Source: Synergistaceae bacterium UBA6101 (GTDB lineage Bacteria > Synergistota > Synergistia > Synergistales > Synergistaceae). From it: a stretch of DNA of 64,000 bases. The notes under the pieces were generated by a model that had not been told where the DNA came from, searched no databases, and saw only the letters and a program-made list of their open reading frames with translations. Below, in pieces: positions 17,373 through 25,083 of the stretch (position 1 is the stretch's first letter; the number at the start of each line of letters is the position of its first letter). Position numbers and translations under genes: made by a program. Where the stretch lies: NCBI GenBank assembly GCA_002428495.1, contig DIWR01000018.1, forward strand, positions 62,001 through 126,000. Reading direction: 5' to 3'.

Positions 17373-18539
17373 ATGATGGAAGAGAGAAATGCTACAAAAA
17401 AGATCATTGGCGAAGTCCTTGCTGAGATCATCGAGAATGTAAAAAACGGTCGTGTCAATAAGGTCAACATAGGACTGATGGCTTATGGCAGCGAGCTCGG
17501 CAGCGAAGAACTTTTAAAGGGAGCTGCCCTTGCCATGCAGAACGACCCCTCAGTCAATGTCGTACCCATTGGCCCCAAGGTCGAAGGTTTCGAGCAGATG
17601 GAATGGATAGAGACCCCTGCCTGTGAGTCTGATATATCCAAAGCGATGGAAGATGCACTGGATAAGGGGATAATATCGGGAGCCGTAGCGCTCCATTATC
17701 CCTTCCCTCTCGGTGTGACGACCATAGGCAAGGTGCTGACCCCTGCCAGGTCAAGACCCTGTTTCATAGCATCGTCTACGGGTACTTCATCATCCAATCG
17801 CATGGAGGCTATGGTCAGGAACGCGATTTACGGCATTGCTGCGGCTAAGGCAGACGGCATTGCAGCCCCGACTGTTGGCATATTGAACCTTGACGGATCT
17901 CAGACCGTGCTCAGGGCCCTTCAGAAACTTAGCGAGGGCGGCTACCCGATAAGATTCGGGGCCAGCATGAGAAAAGAGGGCGGAGCAATAATGAGGGGCA
18001 ATGACCTTATTGCCGGATCGGTAGATGTATGCGTGACAGACACACTGACTGGGAATGTTCTGATGAAACTTTTCTCGGCGTGGAACACAGGAGGGAATTA
18101 CGAGGCCCTGGGCTGGGGATACGGACCATCGACAGGAGAAAACTGGAACAAGGTCGTCTCGATAATATCAAGGGCGTCCGGAGCTCCTGTCGTGGCAGGG
18201 GCAATTACGCTCAACGCAAGATGTGCAAAAAACGGATTGCCGGCGGCTGTAGCTGAGGAACTCAAGCTTGCAAAAAAAGCAGGTCTTGAAGAGATACTGG
18301 CATCACTTCAGCCAAAACAGACATCATCGGAAGAAGATGTCACCGTCCCGCCCTCGGAGCCAACGGACGAGGAAATACACGGGATAGATGTTCTTGAGAT
18401 CGAGGAGGCCGTAAAGGTTCTCTGGAAAGCGGGTATCTATGCCGAATCTTCGATGGGATGCACCGGACCGGTGATAAAAATGGCATCTGCCAGGATAGAA
18501 ATAGCGAAGACTGTGCTGAAAGAAAACGGTTATATCTAA
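17373..18539 (+). CDS. grdD: Glycine reductase component C alpha subunit GrdD
   Basis: 388 aa, 8 nt after grdC. It is related to phosphate acyltransferase PlsX-type folds. A conserved cysteine near the C-terminus, C363 in SSMGCTGPVIKMA, matches the residue that carries the acetyl group in characterised GrdD. A flexible segment rich in E, P, S and T (about 310-335) precedes this C-terminal motif. It is the last gene of the operon, followed by a bidirectional terminator. No grdA follows, so the small selenoprotein A must be encoded elsewhere. Confidence 0.92.
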   Translation: MMEERNATKKIIGEVLAEIIENVKNGRVNKVNIGLMAYGSELGSEELLKGAALAMQNDPSVNVVPIGPKVEGFEQMEWIETPACESDISKAMEDALDKGIISGAVALHYPFPLGVTTIGKVLTPARSRPCFIASSTGTSSSNRMEAMVRNAIYGIAAAKADGIAAPTVGILNLDGSQTVLRALQKLSEGGYPIRFGASMRKEGGAIMRGNDLIAGSVDVCVTDTLTGNVLMKLFSAWNTGGNYEALGWGYGPSTGENWNKVVSIISRASGAPVVAGAITLNARCAKNGLPAAVAEELKLAKKAGLEEILASLQPKQTSSEEDVTVPPSEPTDEEIHGIDVLEIEEAVKVLWKAGIYAESSMGCTGPVIKMASARIEIAKTVLKENGYI

Positions 18540-18579
18540 CCTCTGTTTTTTTTAAAAATAGCAGGTCAAATAGCGACAA

Positions 18580-18625
18580 AACAGTGCCGGAATGAGAGTT
18601 TTCTCATCCCGGCACTGTTCGTTTT
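18580..18625. terminator. Bidirectional terminator between grdD and the metQ-like gene
   Basis: Stem AACAGTGCCGG-A-ATGAGA with TCTCAT-C-CCGGCACTGTT (18580-18619). A short T-rich stretch (CGTTTTG) follows on the plus strand. On the minus strand AT-rich sequence follows. It separates convergent genes. Confidence 0.8.
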
Positions 18626-18647
18626 GATAAATTTTAAGCCGCCGTTT

Positions 18648-19433
18648 TTAGAAGGCAGGAACTACCCCCTTGGGAGAGAGCACCTCGGTAATGTATTTCT
18701 TTACCTCAGGTGAATTGAGGGCTTTGGAAAGGGCTTTTATGGCCGGAGTATCTTTATCGCCGCTCCTTACCGCCAGGACCACGGCATATGGTGAATTCTT
18801 ATCCTCAAGCGCCAAGGCCTCTTTTGTCGGGTTGAGCCCGGCATCAACGGCAAAATTCATTGTGATCACCGAAATCGTGGTATCGGGAAGGCTTCGGGGA
18901 AGCTGCGGCGCCTCAAGCTCTATTATCTTCAGAGACTTGGGGTTATCGATTATATCTCTGGCAGTCAGGTTCTTTTTCGACGGGTCCATTTTCAGGAGTC
19001 CTTCCCGTTCAAGAAGTTTGTATGCGCGGGACCCGTTCGTGGGATCGTTAGGCACAGCTACGACTGCTCCCTTTTTGACGTCCTTAAGTGATTTTACCTT
19101 CTGGGAATATATGCCAATGGGAAGGAGGTGTACCTTCACCAGGGGGACTATGTCGAGCTTCTTTTCCTTTTTCATGTTGTCAAGGTATGGAACGTGCTGG
19201 AAAAAATTGGCATCGAGGTCTTTGTCCTGAAGCGCATAGTTTGGCTGGACAAAGTCGGTGAATTCTTTGATCACCAGTTCGTATCCATCTTTTTTCAGTA
19301 CCTCTTTTGCTACTGCAGCTATGTCTTTTGCAGGAAAGGGTGTGACTCCTATCACAATTTTTTTGTCTGCCGCAAAGGATGCCGCAGGGATCAGTATTGC
19401 TGCGATAATTGCAATGATCAAGACTTTCTTCAT
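18648..19433 (-). CDS. MetQ/NlpA-type substrate-binding protein of an ABC importer
   Basis: 261 aa. An N-terminal signal peptide (about 1-21, ending AASFA-ADKK) is followed by the NlpA/MetQ fold: IVIGVTPFPAKDI, PNYALQDKDLDANFFQH, and VAVPNDPTNGSRA. The family binds methionine or related amino acids for the MetNI importer. Unlike most relatives, the signal ends without a lipobox cysteine, so the protein may be soluble in the periplasm. No metN or metI lies nearby. Strong GAGGAGG precedes the ATG. Upstream is a Met-rich leader ORF plus terminator, which supports methionine as ligand and regulator. Confidence 0.85.
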   Translation of the reverse strand: MKKVLIIAIIAAILIPAASFAADKKIVIGVTPFPAKDIAAVAKEVLKKDGYELVIKEFTDFVQPNYALQDKDLDANFFQHVPYLDNMKKEKKLDIVPLVKVHLLPIGIYSQKVKSLKDVKKGAVVAVPNDPTNGSRAYKLLEREGLLKMDPSKKNLTARDIIDNPKSLKIIELEAPQLPRSLPDTTISVITMNFAVDAGLNPTKEALALEDKNSPYAVVLAVRSGDKDTPAIKALSKALNSPEVKKYITEVLSPKGVVPAF

Positions 19434-19463
19434 TTTTTATCCTCCTCGTAAGTTATGACCTCT

Positions 19464-19501
19464 AAAAAATAAAGGGCCGGACCCTCTGCGGGTCCGGCCC
19501 T
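19464..19501 (-). terminator. Attenuator terminator upstream of the metQ-like gene
   Basis: On the minus strand a perfect 12-bp GC-rich stem AGGGCCGGACCC / GGGTCCGGCCCT with a 5-nt loop is followed by TTATTTTTT. It lies between the Met-rich leader ORF and the start of the metQ-like gene on the same transcript, so it must be bypassed for that gene to be expressed. Confidence 0.85.
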
Positions 19502-19518
19502 GATATGGTAAGGACTGG

Positions 19519-19602
19519 CTAAGCGCCGACCATTTCAGGATAGGATCCGTCCATGCCGCACATCATCATGCTCATTATTCTTAATACAATATTATGAAGC
19601 AT
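19519..19602 (-). CDS. Methionine-rich leader peptide (27 aa), putative attenuator
   Basis: A short ORF not reported by normal gene finders. ATG at 19602, stop TAG at 19519-19521. AAAGGAGG (19617-19610) lies 7 nt before the start, an excellent ribosome site. Methionine occupies residues 1, 10, 12, 13, 14, 17 and 24, seven of 27, with a dense run MSMMMCGM. The stop is 17 nt before a strong terminator that precedes a methionine-type binding protein gene. By analogy with his, trp and leu leaders, ribosome stalling at the Met codons under starvation would prevent the terminator. The regulatory role is inference; the ORF, ribosome site and terminator are seen directly. Confidence 0.7.
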   Translation of the reverse strand: MLHNIVLRIMSMMMCGMDGSYPEMVGA

Positions 19603-19647
19603 AACGTTTCCTCCTTTGCCATGTCGGGGAATATTCAAATTGTGGAA

Positions 19648-19676
19648 ATTTTATATTGATGCTCTGTAAATGTCAA
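19648..19676 (-). promoter_or_regulatory. Near-consensus promoter of the Met leader/metQ-like transcript
   Basis: On the minus strand TTGACA (19676-19671), 17-nt spacer, TAAAAT (19653-19648). The start is expected near 19641, about 40 nt before the leader ORF, giving a leader of roughly 200 nt before the metQ-like gene. Confidence 0.75.
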
Positions 19677-19704
19677 CTGATTCATTGACACTGATTCATT
19701 GACA
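19677..19704. repeat. Two perfect 14-bp tandem repeats abutting the promoter
   Basis: CTGATTCATTGACA occurs twice back to back (19677-19690 and 19691-19704), immediately upstream of the minus-strand -35 at 19671-19676. On the minus strand each unit reads TGTCAATGAATCAG. The position fits an operator for an unknown regulator, or a recent duplication. Confidence 0.7.
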
Positions 19705-19711
19705 CTTGATT

Positions 19712-21160
19712 TTATTTACACTGGTGTTGTTGATCTCCCAGGGGGAAAAACATTTTGCCCGGGTTTAGAATGTTAAGCGGATCAAATGAGCGCTTGATGC
19801 CCCTTAAGAGTTCAAGTTCAGCGGGGGACTTGCTCTGTGTGATTATATGCTGCTTGACATGTCCGACCCCGTGTTCTCCGCTGCCGACTCCTCCCAGTTC
19901 TATCGCCTCTTTTATAAGCGCTTCAAAAAAATTCTCAGAGTAAATTGCCCACTTTTCCGGAGTCATATTTTCAGGTTTTATCGGAATGGGATGGATATTT
20001 CCGTCGCCGATGTGGGCAATTATTCCCATTTCGAGACCCCATTCAAGGCCTGCGGAACTTATCCTCCTTAGCATTTCAGGCACGGCGGACAGAGGTACCA
20101 TCAGGTCTCCTGAACTACAGGCATAAGGGTCTCTTGCCCTCATGCCCTCAAGCCCGTTCTGCCTGACGTTCCATATTGCTGCGGAATCAGTCCTGCTCTC
20201 TGCTACGAATACTTCGAAAGCGCCGCATGACATGCAGATCTTTCCCACTACTTCGTAGCTTTCTTCAAGCTGTTCTTCGTTATCGTCCTCGATCTGTATG
20301 ATCAGATAACCCTCGCTCCTCTCCTGTTCAGGCAGTCTGCAGCCGAGGTATTCTGTGGTGTATTTGACAAGATTCCTGTCCATGAACTCACAGGAAATTA
20401 TTTTCTTACCTGAATTTATTACCTTTGAAACGCTTTCGACCAGTGTTTCAATATCAGGGTAGCATGCAAGAAGATTTACTGTTTTTCCCGGTTTAGGTTC
20501 AAGGTTCACGATGAGCTTTGTGACGATGGCAAGTGTTCCTTCGCTTCCGATAAGAAGCTGGAGGAGATTGTATCCCCAGGTGTCTTTTCTGAAGCGGCCT
20601 CCAAGATTTATAACTTCTCCGGAAGGAAGGACGACCTCGGCTCCCAGTATGTGTCTCCTTGTGCTGCCGTACCTGATGACCTTGCCGCCTCCGGCGTTAG
20701 TTGCGAAGTTTCCTCCTATGAAGCTTGTCTCCGTGCTCATAGGATATCCTGCATAAAGAAAGCCCTTCTCAGTAGCTGCCCTGCAGAGGTCATTCGTGAC
20801 GACTCCGGGTTCCGCAACGGCCACACGGTTGATTGGATCTATCTCAAGGATAGAATTCATCCTTTCAAGAGACATGACTATCCCTCCCGCGAGAGGGACA
20901 GCACCGCCATTCAGTCCGCTGCCTGCCCCTCTTGGGGTCACAGGTATCCTGTAACGGGATGCGATCTTCATTACAGAGCTTACCTGTTCGGTGTTTTCAG
21001 GCCGCACTACCGCATCAGGCATGTGGCCCCAGATCCTGCCCGCCTGATCCCATGAATAGTTCTCCAGGAGATCCCTGTCTTCTGTTATGATGCCCCCGCT
21101 GCCAAGCAGTGATGCAAGTTCATCAATTATTTTCGGTGTCAGCCTGCCATATGCATCCAT
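19712..21160 (-). CDS. FAD-linked D-lactate/glycolate dehydrogenase (GlcD/LctD type)
   Basis: 482 aa. FAD-binding type 4 domain with PVTPRGAGSGLNGGAVP near residue 75 and STETSFIGGNFATNAGG near 142, and a C-terminal substrate cap with GIIAHIGDGNIHPIPIKP and GVGSGEHGVGHVKQ. The family oxidises 2-hydroxy acids such as lactate. Placement after etfB and etfA mirrors lctBCD of acetogens, where the complex uses reduced ferredoxin to drive lactate oxidation with NAD. The substrate here is unproven: lactate, glycolate or 2-hydroxyglutarate are possible. It starts 2 nt after etfA. Confidence 0.85.
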   Translation of the reverse strand: MDAYGRLTPKIIDELASLLGSGGIITEDRDLLENYSWDQAGRIWGHMPDAVVRPENTEQVSSVMKIASRYRIPVTPRGAGSGLNGGAVPLAGGIVMSLERMNSILEIDPINRVAVAEPGVVTNDLCRAATEKGFLYAGYPMSTETSFIGGNFATNAGGGKVIRYGSTRRHILGAEVVLPSGEVINLGGRFRKDTWGYNLLQLLIGSEGTLAIVTKLIVNLEPKPGKTVNLLACYPDIETLVESVSKVINSGKKIISCEFMDRNLVKYTTEYLGCRLPEQERSEGYLIIQIEDDNEEQLEESYEVVGKICMSCGAFEVFVAESRTDSAAIWNVRQNGLEGMRARDPYACSSGDLMVPLSAVPEMLRRISSAGLEWGLEMGIIAHIGDGNIHPIPIKPENMTPEKWAIYSENFFEALIKEAIELGGVGSGEHGVGHVKQHIITQSKSPAELELLRGIKRSFDPLNILNPGKMFFPLGDQQHQCK

Positions 21161-21162
21161 TG

Positions 21163-22164
21163 CTATTGCTGCCTTTTCTTGAGTGAATCAATAAGTCCGT
21201 CAAGTATCTCCAATGCATCGCCCTGGATGCTCAGGTCTGCCACCCTGAAGATGGGTGCCTCAGGGTCATGGTTCACTGCAATTATTGTTTCAGCTCCGGA
21301 CATGCCGGCGATATGCTGGACGGCGCCGGATATGCCAAATGCCAGGTAAATCCGTGGAGTAACAGACTTGCCGCTGAGTCCTACCTGAGCTGAATATGGT
21401 GCCCAGCCAAGATCTACCGCCATACGCGAAGCCCCCACTGTTCCTCCGAGCAGCCTTGCAAGTTCTTCAAGCTTTGCAAAATTTTTGGAGTTTTTCATTC
21501 CCTTGCCGCCGGAAATTATGATCTCTGCTTCCTGGATAGGGAGGCCTATTGACGTCTCAGGAGTGAATCCCAGGTATGTCAGCGCCGATGCCGGCAAGTT
21601 TGCTGAAGGGGAGACGTTGATCAGTTCCCCCTTGCGTGAAATGTCAGGACAGAGAGGTCTTTTTGACTTCGGCCTGACTGTGCACATCTGAGGATCACGT
21701 CCTCTTGTTTTTATGTCTGCCATAACGTTGCCTCCAATAGCAGGCCTTGTCTGGATAAGTTTACCTGATCCGGGGTCTATGGACAGTTCAGTGCAGTCAG
21801 CAGTAAGCCCGCAGCTTATCCTGGCACTGAGCATCGGCATAACGGTCCTTCCCTGTGTTGTTGCGGAGGCTATGAGGATGGACGGGCTGAACCTGTTGAC
21901 GAGGTCTTCAAGGATGTTTACCTGAGAGTCGCAGAGAAAATATTCAAGCGACGGGTCGTCTATTACATATACCTTGTCAGCTCCGTAAGGAAAGAGTTCT
22001 TCTGCCTTTGAAGAGATGCCACATCCGATAAGTACGCTTGCAAGAGGGGCGCCCATTGAGTCGGCAAGTTCCCTTCCCCAAGCAAGAAGTTCTCTGGAAA
22101 CGGGATGGATATCTTTGTTCCTGACCTCTGCCAGTGTCCATACCTCATTTTTATTGACGTTCAT
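21163..22164 (-). CDS. etfA: Electron transfer flavoprotein alpha subunit
   Basis: 333 aa from ATG 22164, which overlaps the etfB stop as ATGA and follows GGGGGA. The longer TTG start at 22182 lies before that ribosome site. The C-terminal FAD-binding domain is clear: GGTVGASRMAVDLGW, YSAQVGLSGKSVTPR, and AFGISGAVQHIAGM. It has no N-terminal ferredoxin domain, unlike the acetogen LctC, so it may lack the extra iron-sulfur relay. It pairs with EtfB to pass electrons from the GlcD-type dehydrogenase. Confidence 0.9.
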   Translation of the reverse strand: MNVNKNEVWTLAEVRNKDIHPVSRELLAWGRELADSMGAPLASVLIGCGISSKAEELFPYGADKVYVIDDPSLEYFLCDSQVNILEDLVNRFSPSILIASATTQGRTVMPMLSARISCGLTADCTELSIDPGSGKLIQTRPAIGGNVMADIKTRGRDPQMCTVRPKSKRPLCPDISRKGELINVSPSANLPASALTYLGFTPETSIGLPIQEAEIIISGGKGMKNSKNFAKLEELARLLGGTVGASRMAVDLGWAPYSAQVGLSGKSVTPRIYLAFGISGAVQHIAGMSGAETIIAVNHDPEAPIFRVADLSIQGDALEILDGLIDSLKKRQQ

Positions 22165-22973
22165 TTTGATTCCCCCAGACAATTTTTCTCATCAAGAAAG
22201 TTCAAGATCGTATTAAGAGTCTCTTCCAACCTCCCGGAAGAAGTGATCTTTCTCCCCTGCCTTGTCATCTGCGGATATGTTACGTTTATGACCCACGTTG
22301 CGGAGCCTTTCAAGCCTGTTGAATTCTCGTCAAGATCAAGGTCATCCGCATTCAGGAGCGGTATCTCTGTTTTTTTTGCGCGTAGTTTCCCGCCGAGAGT
22401 ACAGAGTCTCGGAATGTTCATTTCCTTGACAGGGATGACCATTGCGGGAAGCGGAGCTCTCAGCTTCTCATGGCCTCCTTCTATTGACCTGGTGACTTCT
22501 ATATATTCATCATTAAGTTCATCTATCGAACTCACATAAGTAAGCGCCGGTATGTTGAGGAATTCTGCGGAAGCAGGTCCGACCTGTCCTGTTTCTCCGT
22601 CTGTCGCTCTTTCGCCTGCCAGGATAATGTCAAAAGGGCCAAGTTTTTCGATAGCCTTAGCTAAGGTTCTCGATGTGGCCAGTGTGTCAGATCCGCCAAA
22701 CTTTTTATCAGAAACAAGCACACCTCTGTCGCACCCCATAGAGACAGCGTAAGCCGCAGATGCCTTTGCCTGAGGAGGCCCCATGGTAATGGCTGTTATT
22801 TCAACATATCCTTCCGGCATGCTCTCCTTTATCTTTACAGCAGCTTCTACAGCATGGAGATCAAGCGGATTGAGTTCAGCCTCCACTCCCTCTCTGACCA
22901 TTGTTCCTGTATTTTCATCTATTTTGACATTATCGACTGCCGGGACCTGTTTTACCAGTACAGCTATACGCAA
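22161..22973 (-). CDS. etfB: Electron transfer flavoprotein beta subunit
   Basis: 270 aa. The start is TTG 22973 (RIAVLVKQVPAVDN, the usual opening), 7 nt after GCAGGAGG. The longer upstream start adds unrelated residues. Segments LNPLDLHAVEAA, AITMGPPQA and ILAGERATDGETGQVGPASA are typical of bifurcating-type EtfB, whose ADGETGQV-like region contributes to the second flavin site. This makes electron bifurcation or confurcation likely. It is the first gene of the three-gene unit. Confidence 0.9.
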   Translation of the reverse strand: MRIAVLVKQVPAVDNVKIDENTGTMVREGVEAELNPLDLHAVEAAVKIKESMPEGYVEITAITMGPPQAKASAAYAVSMGCDRGVLVSDKKFGGSDTLATSRTLAKAIEKLGPFDIILAGERATDGETGQVGPASAEFLNIPALTYVSSIDELNDEYIEVTRSIEGGHEKLRAPLPAMVIPVKEMNIPRLCTLGGKLRAKKTEIPLLNADDLDLDENSTGLKGSATWVINVTYPQMTRQGRKITSSGRLEETLNTILNFLDEKNCLGESK

Positions 22974-23041
22974 GTTGATTCCTCCTGCCGTGCATTTTAG
23001 ACGATTGAGCAATACCGCAGATAAGTATAAAGCGATTCGCT

Positions 23042-23070
23042 ATTATAAACTATCAAAAATATTTTTCCAA
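23042..23070 (-). promoter_or_regulatory. Candidate promoter of the etfB-etfA-glcD unit
   Basis: On the minus strand TTGGAA (23070-23065), 17-nt spacer, TATAAT (23047-23042), about 70 nt upstream of the etfB start. The -10 is perfect and the -35 moderate. Confidence 0.55.
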
Positions 23071-23148
23071 ATTTTCCATATTAAGGTTACAATTGATCTG
23101 TCTGTGTTTTGACCAATTTTTCTGTTTTTCGAGAGGAGTTATTAAGAA

Positions 23149-25083
23149 ATGGACCCAACGACTGAAATGAAAGGCTTCAGGGCTGTAAAGGTCAGCCCGG
23201 AAATGACAGCGGAACTTAAGGAAAGGGCGCGAAAAGGAAGAGTATGGTCGGTAATAGCGACCTCAGCCGCAAAAAGCGGACACCCTGGCGGAGCGCTCTC
23301 TTCGATGGACATATACATGACACTGCTTGCTGCAGCTGATGTCTCCCCTGACAGGTCTGACTGCATGGAACGCGACAGGATCGTAATAAGCCACGGCCAC
23401 ACATCCGCCGGCTTTTATTCCGCGCTTGCGGCATACGGGTTTTTCTCTCCCGAGGAGATGTATCCGAACTTCAGGCGTACCTGCAGTCCATTCCAGGGAC
23501 ATGTTGAAAGGGATGTTCCCGGCGTCGACTGGGGAACAGGGAACCTGGGACAGGGGCTTGCAGCAGGTGTCGGATTTGCGCTGGCAGCAAGGGCTCGCGG
23601 ATCAAACTCCAAGACATGGGTCGTAATGGGTGACGGGGAGCAGGTAAAAGGGCAGGTCTCTGAAGCAAGAAGGATAGCAGCAAAAGAAAAGCTGAACAAC
23701 CTCACTGTTCTGGTGGACTGGAACGATATACAGATCAGCGGACATATCGAAGAAGTAATGCCGGTCAATATTCCAGCGCTTTGGAAGGCAGACGGATGGC
23801 ATGTCATAGAGTGCGACGGACACTCCTATTCACAGATATATGATGCGATGAGGTGTGCCGTGACCCATGATGGATGCTATGTGATACTTTGCAGGACAGT
23901 CATGGGTAAAGGGGTCTCATTCATGCAGAATATCCCTGATTATCACGGAAAGGCCGCATCTGGAGAGGACCTTGCAACAGCACTGAAGGAGCTGGGGTCT
24001 GACATGGAGATGTTTGAAAAGGCGCTCGAAGCCAGAAAGGGCGAACTTCCCAAGGGCCGTGAGGTGATAAGGTGCGTGCCTGATCTAGATACAGGGATCC
24101 CTGTCACATACACAAAAGAAGACAAGAAGGACAACAGAGGCGCCTTTGGTAAGGCACTTGCACAGGTCGGTGAGCTGAATTATAAAAAAGAGGGGCGTAC
24201 TCCTATCATCGTTTTTGACTGCGATCTCGCCGGTTCAGTGAAAGTAGACAGTTTTGCCAAGGCATGCCCTGACAATTTCATACAATCCGGTATTCAGGAA
24301 CACGCGACTGCTACTGTTGCAGGCGCAGCATCCGCAGCCGGAGCGGTATCTCTCTGGGCGGCTTTTGGCGTTTTTGGAGCTGATGAAGTCTACAACCAGC
24401 AGAGGCTCAACGACATAAACAAGGCTTCGATAAAAACAGTTCTCACGCACACAGGGCTTGATGTAGGCGAAGACGGAATGACCCACCAGTGCATAGATTA
24501 TGTCGGGCTTTTCCGCAACACTTTTGGATGGAAGGTCATAGTTCCGGCAGACCCCAACCAGACGGACAGGGCAACAAGATGGATGCTGAAAGAGCCGGGC
24601 AATGTCTGTCTTGCAATGGGGAGGAGCGTGCTTCCTGTCGTTCTTAAAGGGGACGGGACCCCATTCTACGGAGACGGATACACATTCAACTACGGGGATA
24701 TAGATGTTCTCAGGGAAGGCAAAGATGCCGTGATCCTTTCAATGGGACATTTTGCAGGCAGGGCAATTGCTGTACATGATCTCCTTGCTGCCGAAGGGAT
24801 CAGTGTAAAGGTGCTTCACTGTGCATCCCCGCTGGGGATGGATGCTCAGATACTCTTTGAGCTTGTAGGAGACAAGCCCCTTATCACATGTGAAGACCAC
24901 CATGTGAACACAGGGATCGGCTCGATAGCGGCAATGATGTTCGCCCGTGCCGGAAAAGCAGTCAGGATAGTCAATCTGGGAGTGACCCATTATGGATGCT
25001 CAGGGCCTGGCAATGAAGTCATGGCTGAGATGAAGCTTTCTCCTGCAGATATAGCAGCTGCAGTCAAAGGAACGCTGAACTAG
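23149..25083 (+). CDS. tkt: Transketolase
   Basis: 644 aa, single-chain transketolase. The thiamine diphosphate motif GDGEQVKGQVSEARRIA lies near 162, SGHPGGALSS near 43, and the pyrimidine-binding/transketolase central part includes SGIQEHATATVA and HTGLDVGEDGMTHQ. It moves two-carbon units between sugar phosphates in the pentose phosphate pathway, here probably for ribose and erythrose-4-phosphate supply. ATG 23149 follows GAGAGGAG. Some Synergistota carry split transketolases; this one is whole. Confidence 0.92.
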   Translation: MDPTTEMKGFRAVKVSPEMTAELKERARKGRVWSVIATSAAKSGHPGGALSSMDIYMTLLAAADVSPDRSDCMERDRIVISHGHTSAGFYSALAAYGFFSPEEMYPNFRRTCSPFQGHVERDVPGVDWGTGNLGQGLAAGVGFALAARARGSNSKTWVVMGDGEQVKGQVSEARRIAAKEKLNNLTVLVDWNDIQISGHIEEVMPVNIPALWKADGWHVIECDGHSYSQIYDAMRCAVTHDGCYVILCRTVMGKGVSFMQNIPDYHGKAASGEDLATALKELGSDMEMFEKALEARKGELPKGREVIRCVPDLDTGIPVTYTKEDKKDNRGAFGKALAQVGELNYKKEGRTPIIVFDCDLAGSVKVDSFAKACPDNFIQSGIQEHATATVAGAASAAGAVSLWAAFGVFGADEVYNQQRLNDINKASIKTVLTHTGLDVGEDGMTHQCIDYVGLFRNTFGWKVIVPADPNQTDRATRWMLKEPGNVCLAMGRSVLPVVLKGDGTPFYGDGYTFNYGDIDVLREGKDAVILSMGHFAGRAIAVHDLLAAEGISVKVLHCASPLGMDAQILFELVGDKPLITCEDHHVNTGIGSIAAMMFARAGKAVRIVNLGVTHYGCSGPGNEVMAEMKLSPADIAAAVKGTLN

